Shown: piece after piece, positions 58,056 to 64,000 of the stretch
Layout: each line of letters opens with the position of its first letter
Numbering within the stretch: position 1 is the first letter of the stretch
Source of the DNA: Myxococcales bacterium
Lineage (GTDB): Bacteria; Myxococcota_A; Polyangia; Haliangiales; Haliangiaceae
Direction: 5' to 3'
Length of the DNA: 64,000 nucleotides
Assembly: GCA_016717005.1 (NCBI GenBank)
Contig: JADJUF010000041.1
Coordinates: forward strand, 124,001 to 188,000
The notes under the pieces: model-generated
Databases searched by the model: none
What the model saw: the letters and a program-made list of their open reading frames with translations, nothing else
What the model was told of the DNA's origin: nothing
Made by a program: the position numbers and the translations under genes

Positions 58056-60215
58056 ATGCGCATCACCGACGCCCTCGCGGCGCTCGCCCTCATCCTCGGC
58101 TCGGCCTTCGTGCCGGCCTGCTCGTGCGGCAGCACCCCCGGCGACGCGCCCGAGTGCCTCGGCGGCACCGACCTCGACGGCGATCACTACGGGCCGAGCT
58201 GCCCCGGCGGCCCGGACTGCAACGACAACGATCCGGCGATCCACGACAACTGCTGCGCGGCGGGCGTCTACGAGGGCTGCCCGTGCGATCCGCTGATCGA
58301 CACCGCGCCGGTGCCGTGCTTCGACGGCCCGCCCGGGCTGCCCGGGACCGGCGCGTGCGAGAAGGGCACCCGCACCTGCAACGTCACGACCGGCACCTGG
58401 AACCTGTGCCTGGGCCAGGTGCTGCCGACCGGCGAGGTCTGCAACGCCATCGACGACAACTGCGACGGCGCCACCGATGAGGGCGTGATGTCGGCGTGCG
58501 GCAACTGCCTGCCCGGCTGTGACGGCGCCGGCGTCGACGTCGATCCGTTCCCGTGCACCGAGCAGAACCCGGCGATCGAGTGCGACGGCGTCGGCGTCGA
58601 CCCGATGGGCGACATCGTCCTCGACAGCTCGACCATCGAGAACCACTACCTGTGGATCGCCAACGACCACGACGGCACGGTCACCAAGCTCGACACCCGG
58701 ACCGGCGCCGAGGTCGGCCGCTACCCGACGGTGACCCACGCCCGCGTCGTCGACCACACCGGCCGCAACTTCCCGCTCTACAACGACGGCACCGCCGGCG
58801 GCGGCTACGCCAGCAACCGGCCGTCGCGCACCGCGGTCGACTTCTACGGCGACGTCTGGGTCGCGAACCGCGCGCCCGGCTTCCAGCCGTCGATCACCAA
58901 GATCGCCAACGACCCCACCGACTGCATCGACGCCAACGGCAACGGCGTGATCGACACGTCGCGCGACGTCGACGGCAACAACCAGATCGACCCGGCCAAC
59001 CCGGCCGAGTTCCTCGGCGAGGCCGACGAGTGCATCCTGATGACCGTCGTCGTCGGCAACCAGGGCGACGCCAACTACTGGCAGGCCCGGGCGATCGCGA
59101 TCGACGCCGGCATGACGGTCGAGGGCCAGCGCAACCCCGGCAACGTCTGGGTCGGCATGTTCAGCGAGCAGGCCTTCTATCAGATCGACGGCACCACCGG
59201 CGCGCTGATGCAGCGGGTGCCCCAGACCGGCGGCTTCAACACCGCGCTGGGCGTCAACGTCAACCCGTACGGCGCGGCCATCGACGGCATGGGCCGGCTG
59301 TGGGCGCCGAGCAACTGCTGCGGCGCGGTCTACCTGGCGCAGATCAACACGACGATGAACCCGGCGCCGCTGTCGTACGTGATGCAGCAGTCGGCCGGCG
59401 GCTCGTACGGCATCACCGTCGACCTGATGAACCGGGTCTGGCTGGGCGGCTGGCCCAACAACTCGGCGTTCCGCTACGACCCCGCGACCAACACCTGGAC
59501 CACCGCGTCGATCCCGGCCGCGCCCGGCTGGGGCATCCGCGGCATCGGCATCGACACCCGCGGCAACGTCTGGGGCGCGCTCCACACCAGCCCGGGCTTC
59601 ACCGGCTCGCGGCTGGTGCGCATCGACGCCAGCACCGCGACCGCGACCGGCATGTGGGACATGCCCGGCCAGAACGTGCCGGTCGGCGCCGGCGTCGACT
59701 TCGACGGCGACGTCTGGGCCGTCAACCAGAGCTCGTCGACCGCGTCGCGGCTGCACATCGACCAGACCACCGGCGAGCCGGCCGCGCACCCGAGCACCGG
59801 CAACACCGTCGACACCTTCCCGGTCGGCCAGAACCCGTACACGTACTCCGACTTCACCGGCCTCGGCCTGCGCACGGTGACGCGCTCGCAGGGCGACTAC
59901 GTCGTGCCGATCCAGGGCTGCCAGAACAACCGCCCGGCCCACTGGGTGCGCGTGACCTGGACCGAGACCGCGCCGCCCGGCACCCGGGTCGAGGTCTACG
60001 TCCGCTCCGGCGACGATCTGCTGACGCTCAACACCCGGCCGCAGTTCGGCCCGTGGTCGATGTCGCCGGCCGAGCTGCAGCTGCCGCCGGGCCCGGTGCC
60101 CGACGGCCGCTACCTCCTGCTCACGATCCGCCTCATCTCCGACGATCGCGAGAGCACCCCGATCGTCCACGGCTACAACGTCCAGTGGAGCTGTGACGAC
60201 GCGCCGCCCCAGTGA
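58056..60215 (+). CDS. exported beta-propeller lipoprotein with MopE-type metal-binding motifs
   Basis: 719 residues from the ATG at 58056, with GGGAGG seven bases upstream. The signal ends in GSAFVPACSC. Residues 20-170 carry the D-x-D-N-D type motifs CLGGTDLDGDHYGPSCPGGP with DCNDNDPA and CNAIDDNCDGATDEG, as in MopE-like copper/metal-binding modules. From about residue 175 a propeller follows with repeated VWVANRAPG, VWVGMFSEQ, VWLGGWPNNS, VWGALHTSPG and VWAVNQSSS blades (SMP-30/Vgb-like). A C-terminal strand domain ends it. Surface or periplasmic. The next gene overlaps its stop by four bases. Confidence 0.82.
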   Translation: MRITDALAALALILGSAFVPACSCGSTPGDAPECLGGTDLDGDHYGPSCPGGPDCNDNDPAIHDNCCAAGVYEGCPCDPLIDTAPVPCFDGPPGLPGTGACEKGTRTCNVTTGTWNLCLGQVLPTGEVCNAIDDNCDGATDEGVMSACGNCLPGCDGAGVDVDPFPCTEQNPAIECDGVGVDPMGDIVLDSSTIENHYLWIANDHDGTVTKLDTRTGAEVGRYPTVTHARVVDHTGRNFPLYNDGTAGGGYASNRPSRTAVDFYGDVWVANRAPGFQPSITKIANDPTDCIDANGNGVIDTSRDVDGNNQIDPANPAEFLGEADECILMTVVVGNQGDANYWQARAIAIDAGMTVEGQRNPGNVWVGMFSEQAFYQIDGTTGALMQRVPQTGGFNTALGVNVNPYGAAIDGMGRLWAPSNCCGAVYLAQINTTMNPAPLSYVMQQSAGGSYGITVDLMNRVWLGGWPNNSAFRYDPATNTWTTASIPAAPGWGIRGIGIDTRGNVWGALHTSPGFTGSRLVRIDASTATATGMWDMPGQNVPVGAGVDFDGDVWAVNQSSSTASRLHIDQTTGEPAAHPSTGNTVDTFPVGQNPYTYSDFTGLGLRTVTRSQGDYVVPIQGCQNNRPAHWVRVTWTETAPPGTRVEVYVRSGDDLLTLNTRPQFGPWSMSPAELQLPPGPVPDGRYLLLTIRLISDDRESTPIVHGYNVQWSCDDAPPQ

Positions 60216-61180
60216 CCACCTGTAAGGTCTTCTTCCACGACGCGTGCTTCGACGGGACCGCGTCGGCGGCGCTGTTCTCCGCGTTCTACCGGACCCACGT
60301 CCCGGGCGCGGCGCTGGTGCCGATCGGCGTCCACCACCGCCTCGGCGACGCGTTCGCCGCCGTGGCGATCGACGGCGACGACAACGCCTGCGTCGACTTC
60401 CGCTACTCGCCGCACCCGGCGATGCGCTGGTGGTTCGATCACCACGCGACCGCGTTCCAGCCGACCGAGCTGCGCGCGCACTTCGAGGGCCGCGCCGACG
60501 AGCACATGGCGTTCGATCCGACCGCGCCGTCGTGCGCCGGCGTCGTGACCCGGGTCCTGGCCGAGCGCTACGGCTGGACGCCGCCGCCGCACCTGGTCGA
60601 GCTGACCGCGTGGGCCGACATCGTCGACGCCGCCGCCTACCCCGACGCCCGCACCGCCACGGCCCTGGCCACGCCGGCCACGCGCCTCGCGGTCTGGGTC
60701 GCGTCGGTGCGCGACCCCGCGCTGGTGCGGCGGTACATCGCGACGCTCGAGCTCGAGCCGCTCGAGGCGATCGATCGCGCGCCGTGGGTGCGGGCCGGCC
60801 TCGAGCCGATCCTGGCCCGGCGCGCGGCCGATCGCGATCGGTGGCTGGCGATGGGCGACGTGCGCGGGCCGGTGGTGATGTTCGATCTGATCGGCCGCGG
60901 CGTCGGCTCGCCCGGCCTGACCGCGTACGACCTGTTCCCGAGCTGCACCTACACGGTCGCGGTGATGGCCACCGACGGCGCGGTCAAGGTCGGGGTCGGC
61001 TGGAACCCGTGGGGCGGCCCGCGCCGCCACGACCTCGGCGAGCTGTGCGCGGCCCACGGCGGCGGCGGCCACCCGGTCGTCGGCGGCGTCACGCTGCCGG
61101 CCGGGGAGATCGCGCACGGCCGCGCGGTGGCGGCGACGCTGGTCGCGGCGCTCACCGCCGACCCGGTCACTGACCCATGA
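60212..61180 (+). CDS. DHH-family phosphoesterase
   Basis: 322 residues from a GTG at 60212 overlapping the upstream stop as GTGA. The DHH core is visible: VFFHDACFDGTASAALFSAF (N-terminal Asp ligands), MRWWFDHHATAFQPTE with the DHH triad, and HMAFDPTAPSCAGVVTRVLA. The DHHA1-like C-terminal GELCAAHGGGGHPVVGGVTL supplies the GGGGH motif. Members hydrolyse phosphodiesters such as small oligonucleotides or cyclic dinucleotides. No membrane segment is present, so it is cytoplasmic. It converges with and overlaps the prepilin peptidase gene by 14 bases. Confidence 0.85.
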   Translation: MTTCKVFFHDACFDGTASAALFSAFYRTHVPGAALVPIGVHHRLGDAFAAVAIDGDDNACVDFRYSPHPAMRWWFDHHATAFQPTELRAHFEGRADEHMAFDPTAPSCAGVVTRVLAERYGWTPPPHLVELTAWADIVDAAAYPDARTATALATPATRLAVWVASVRDPALVRRYIATLELEPLEAIDRAPWVRAGLEPILARRAADRDRWLAMGDVRGPVVMFDLIGRGVGSPGLTAYDLFPSCTYTVAVMATDGAVKVGVGWNPWGGPRRHDLGELCAAHGGGGHPVVGGVTLPAGEIAHGRAVAATLVAALTADPVTDP

Positions 61181-62111
61181 AGCGGATGGTCAGGTACGGC
61201 TCGGCGTACCACCAGAACAGCGCCGCGGTCGCGAGGAACGGGCCGAACGGCACCTCGACCCGCGCCAGGCCCGGGTCGGCGGCATCCTCGCCGTCCTCGC
61301 CGTCGGCGTCGCCGTCGTGGTCGGCCCCGGCGGCCCCGGCGGCCCCGTCGGGCGCCGCCGCCGCGCCGCGCCGGGCCAGGAGCAGCGCCGGCACCGAGAT
61401 GATCGTGCCCAGCGTGGCGCCGGCGAACAGGCTGACCACGACGCCGCGCCAGCCCAGCAGCGCGCCGACCACCGCCAGGATCACGCCGTCGCCGTAGCCC
61501 ATGCCCTCGCGCTTGGTGATGAAGTAGTAGCCGTCGGCGATCAGCCGCACCAGGCCGTAGCCGACCGCGATGCCGATCAGCCCGTCGGGCCAGCGCCGCT
61601 CGGGCAAGAGCAGCCCCAGGCCGTAGAACAGCGGGATCGCCGGGTACGACGGCAGCGGCAAGACCAGCTTGTGATCGAGATCGGTGAACAGGATCACGAC
61701 CATCGTCCACGCGAACGCCGCGCCGATGCCGAACCGCACCAGCCGCAGGTCCATCGACTCGAGCGCGGCCCGGGCGTCCATCGCGAACCACCACGCGGCC
61801 ATGAACAGCACGCCGGTGACCGCCTCGACCAGCAAGTACCGGGCCGAGAACGTCACGCCGCAGTCGCGGCAGCGGCCGCGCAGCCACAGCCAGCTCAGGA
61901 TCGGCACGTTGTCGTACCAGCGCACCGCGTGGCCGCAGGCGCCGCAGTGCGAGCCCGGGTGGACCACCGAGCGCCCGTCGGGGTGAGCGTCGGTCGGCGG
62001 CCACCGGTAGACGCAGACGTTGGCGAAGCTGCCCCAGAGGCTGCCGAACAGGAACGCGGCCACCAGCGCGGCCGGGCTGCGGGCCAGGTCCTCGAGCGGC
62101 GACGGCTCCAT
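61167..62111 (-). CDS. prepilin peptidase (A24) with acidic insertion
   Basis: 314 residues from the ATG at 62111; a GTG at 62120 would add three residues. N-terminal VAAFLFGSLWGSFANVCVYR and the zinc-type CGACG/CRDCG pairs (SHCGACGHAVRWYDNVPILS, LWLRGRCRDCGVTFSARYLL) match PilD. The two catalytic Asp are in VVILFTDLDHKLVLPLPS and KREGMGYGDGVILAVVGALL. About seven membrane helices. An Asp/Glu/Ala-rich stretch (DHDGDADGEDGEDAADPG) sits before the last helix, an unusual insertion. It processes type IV pilin or type II secretion pseudopilins in the inner membrane. Confidence 0.92.
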   Translation of the reverse strand: MEPSPLEDLARSPAALVAAFLFGSLWGSFANVCVYRWPPTDAHPDGRSVVHPGSHCGACGHAVRWYDNVPILSWLWLRGRCRDCGVTFSARYLLVEAVTGVLFMAAWWFAMDARAALESMDLRLVRFGIGAAFAWTMVVILFTDLDHKLVLPLPSYPAIPLFYGLGLLLPERRWPDGLIGIAVGYGLVRLIADGYYFITKREGMGYGDGVILAVVGALLGWRGVVVSLFAGATLGTIISVPALLLARRGAAAAPDGAAGAAGADHDGDADGEDGEDAADPGLARVEVPFGPFLATAALFWWYAEPYLTIRFMGQ

Positions 62112-62180
62112 CCCCGCCACCGTAACACCCCGGCGTGGCGACGGGTTGACCCCCGGGGACGGCGACGCTATCTACTGGCG

Positions 62181-63155
62181 ATGAAGTCCGCCCGGGCCTG
62201 GATGCTCGCCGCCGTCGTGGCGACCGCCTGTGGGGGCGGCCGCGGGGGTGATCGCGAGCCGCCGGGCCTGGTGACCGCGACCACGACCGCGCCGCGCCCG
62301 ATCGACGTCGACGCGGCCGCGCGCGACGGCGGCGAGCTGGCCCGCGCGCTGGCGCAGCCGTGGCGGGTCGCCGCGGCGGCGCTCGGCGACCACCGCCTCA
62401 CGATCGACAGCACGGTCATCGTCAAGGACGGCGCCACCGAGCTCGAGCAGCTCGGCGAGCACGTCGTGATCGAGTCGGCCGCGGCCGGCCCGTACCACGC
62501 CACCGCCGACAACACCGCCGACTACGGCCGCGAGGTCATCTGGGTCGGCGGGCGGCTGTACCTGCGACCGCGCTACGCGCTCTGGCACGAGCGCGGCCCC
62601 GAGACCGACGACGAGCCGGCGGCCATCCGCGATCAGATCGCCGAGGTCCTGGGGGACTACCTCGACCTGTGCGCGCGCGGCCTCGAGGTCAGCGACAAGG
62701 GCGCGGCCCAGGCCGCCGGCCGCAGCGGTCGCCGCGTCGAGCTCAAGCTGGCGCCGGCGCCGCGCGCGGTGCCGCCCCAGCCCGTGGTCCAGCGGGCGTG
62801 GCGCGACACCGTCGTCGTCACCGCGCTCGGCGGCGAGGTGATCCTCGACGACGAGCTCGGCGTCGCGCTGACCGGCTCGCTCACCGCCGAGGTCCAGTTC
62901 CAGCGCGCCGGCAAGGCCCTGACGATGGCGGTGACCGTGACCCACGCGGTCGCGACCATCGCCGCGCCGACGGTGGCGCCGCCCGCGCCCGACCAGGTCG
63001 TCGCCACCCCGACCCGCGCGCGCGAGGTCGACGATCGCAACGCGCTGCTCAAGGGCATCGCCCCGCCCCAGGGCAAGGCCGCGGTCGAGGAGCCGGCGGT
63101 CGAGCCGACGCCCGCGCCGGCCGAGCCCACCGCGCCGACCAAGGGCGCGCCATGA
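62181..63155 (+). CDS. lipoprotein of unknown function
   Basis: 324 residues from the ATG at 62181. The signal MKSARAWMLAAVVATAC ends at a lipobox, with a Gly/Arg stretch following. Strand-like segments such as LTIDSTVIVKDGATELEQLG, GREVIWVGGRLYLRPRYALW and SLTAEVQFQRAGKALTMAVT suggest a LolA/LppX-like fold. A Pro/Glu/Ala tail (VEEPAVEPTPAPAEPTAPTK) ends the protein. The stop overlaps the next ATG by four bases, so coupling with that gene is likely. Confidence 0.65.
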   Translation: MKSARAWMLAAVVATACGGGRGGDREPPGLVTATTTAPRPIDVDAAARDGGELARALAQPWRVAAAALGDHRLTIDSTVIVKDGATELEQLGEHVVIESAAAGPYHATADNTADYGREVIWVGGRLYLRPRYALWHERGPETDDEPAAIRDQIAEVLGDYLDLCARGLEVSDKGAAQAAGRSGRRVELKLAPAPRAVPPQPVVQRAWRDTVVVTALGGEVILDDELGVALTGSLTAEVQFQRAGKALTMAVTVTHAVATIAAPTVAPPAPDQVVATPTRAREVDDRNALLKGIAPPQGKAAVEEPAVEPTPAPAEPTAPTKGAP

Positions 63156-63931
63156 CCTCGTCGCTGACCCTGCGCCGCGAGTACCTCCAGCGCCACCGCC
63201 GGCTCGCGGTCGCGCGCGCGCTGGCGACCACCGCCGCCAGCCTGGTGCCGGTGCCGTTCCTCGACGACTGGCTGCGCGAGGCCATCCTCGGCGGCGCCTA
63301 CAAGCGCATCGCCGTCGCCTACCAGATCGACCTCGATCCGATCGCGGTCAAGAACCTCGTCCACGGCCGGGCCAAGCCGGCGTCGTGGGTCGATCTCACG
63401 TCGAGCGCGCTGGCGGTGCGCATGGCGACCCAGAGCGTCCGGCGGGTCATGTTGGCGGTCACCGCGATGCGCCGGGCCCAGGCGGCGTCGCGCACGTTCG
63501 CCAGCCTGACCCTGTTCGATCACTACTGCGCGCGGGTCCACACCGGGCTCGGCCTCGACGGGCCGCGCGCGCTCGAGGTGGCCGACGCGATCGGCGCCGC
63601 GCTGGCGACCACGCCCGGCGGGCTGTCGTTCGAGCCGTTCCGCAAGGGCGCGCTGGCCGCGGCCCGCACCGCCGCCAAGGCGCCGCTGGCGCTGGCCGAT
63701 CTGGCCTCGGGCGGCCGCCTGCGCAAGCTCCTGACCCGCGGCGCCGACGACGTGGCCGCGGCCGAGGCCGTCGACGAGATCGACGCCCTCGTCGATCGCG
63801 AGCTGGCCGATCGCGACGGCTGGTTCTCGAAGGCGGTCGCCGCGATCGAGCTGCAGCTCACCGCCGACGTCAACCCGTTCCTCGAGGCCGCGATCGACCG
63901 GTTCGAGGCGGCGTGGCGGGGCCGCAGTTGA
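63152..63931 (+). CDS. helical protein of unknown function, possibly membrane-associated
   Basis: 259 residues from the ATG at 63152, overlapping the lipoprotein stop as ATGA. Ala/Leu/Arg-rich helices throughout. The segment ATTAASLVPVPFLDDWLREA followed by ILGGAYKRIAVAYQIDLDP resembles the start of EcsC- or DUF697-like proteins, but I cannot assign the family. No signal peptide. The next gene appears to start at a TTG overlapping this stop, continuing the coupled run. Confidence 0.55.
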   Translation: MTSSLTLRREYLQRHRRLAVARALATTAASLVPVPFLDDWLREAILGGAYKRIAVAYQIDLDPIAVKNLVHGRAKPASWVDLTSSALAVRMATQSVRRVMLAVTAMRRAQAASRTFASLTLFDHYCARVHTGLGLDGPRALEVADAIGAALATTPGGLSFEPFRKGALAAARTAAKAPLALADLASGGRLRKLLTRGADDVAAAEAVDEIDALVDRELADRDGWFSKAVAAIELQLTADVNPFLEAAIDRFEAAWRGRS

Positions 63932-64000
63932 CCGCGCCGGTCGCGGTCGCCGCGCGCGAGCGCGCGGCCCTGCGCGAGGTCCGCCGCGTGGTCGTGAAGA
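63928..64000 (+). CDS. start of a downstream coupled gene (3' partial)
   Basis: From a TTG at 63928 overlapping the preceding stop (TTGA), the frame stays open to the window end with TAPVAVAARERAALREVRRV. Too short to identify. The start is proposed only from the overlap pattern of the neighbouring genes. Confidence 0.35.
   Translation, partial: MTAPVAVAARERAALREVRRVVVK

Overview
The window is about 72-73% G+C and carries traits typical of Myxococcota (myxobacteria, probably a Kofleriaceae/Haliangiales-type lineage). These are many lipoproteins with an Asp/Ala/Pro-rich linker after the lipobox, MYXO-CTERM-like C-termini (Gly/Cys-rich turn, hydrophobic helix, Arg cluster), an SCE4755-type LPMO-like protein, Cys-rich secreted proteins, Ser/Thr kinase and PP2C signalling, and several ECF sigma factors. 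The lineage call is an inference from gene content; no rRNA, tRNA or CRISPR array was seen.

Layout. 1-2.8 kb: RskA-type anti-sigma factor (cut by the window edge), ECF sigma factor, large lipoprotein. 2.9-8.0 kb: a complete branched-chain amino acid ABC transporter operon livK-livH-livM-livG-livF on the minus strand, with 4-base overlaps between livH, livM, livG and livF. 8.1-10.0 kb: potassium transporter kup, divergent from livK. 10-13.2 kb: three secreted lipoproteins (unknown, LamG-like, Big2-like with HExxH). 13.3-15.6 kb: an HTH/periplasmic-binding-like regulator divergent from an ArsB/NhaD-type anion permease, with two palindromes between them. 15.7-18.5 kb: a REP-associated-type transposase, two identical copies of a REP-like palindrome, a beta-propeller lipoprotein and a broken gene. 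18.5-26.1 kb: M4 metalloprotease, TerB-like protein, palindromic/MITE-like elements, a second zinc peptidase, a membrane Ser/Thr kinase, a GcvR-like ACT protein and an acyl-CoA thioesterase. 26.6-31.6 kb: five co-directional minus-strand genes of mostly unknown function with strong Shine-Dalgarno sites. 32-36.6 kb: a 2OG-Fe(II) oxygenase-like protein, a Uma2 nuclease-like protein, a decayed DISARM drmA 5' fragment and a nucleotidyltransferase gene pair. 37-42 kb: a TIM-barrel protein coupled to sn-glycerol-1-phosphate dehydrogenase, tandem repeats, a VWA MYXO-CTERM protein, the LPMO-like protein and a secreted protein. 42-48.8 kb: tandem repeats, a GNAT acetyltransferase coupled to a PP2C phosphatase, a TRAP transporter dctPQM and a CDF cation transporter. 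48.9-50.7 kb: an adenine-type DNA methyltransferase head-to-head with a small gene, start codons six bases apart inside a perfect palindrome. 50.7-55.5 kb: a minus-strand cluster of caspase-like protease, Cys-rich protein, ECF sigma, anti-sigma and an envelope protein. 55.6-64 kb: dinB, a HemJ/CopD-like membrane protein, lipoproteins, a DHH phosphoesterase, a prepilin peptidase and a run of translationally coupled genes leaving the window.

Strongest candidates for something new: the caspase/ECF-sigma operon, the methyltransferase start-codon palindrome, the five-gene minus-strand island, and the two tandem arrays whose unit carries the stop-codon end of the neighbouring gene. All family names come from reading motifs by eye; no database search was run.
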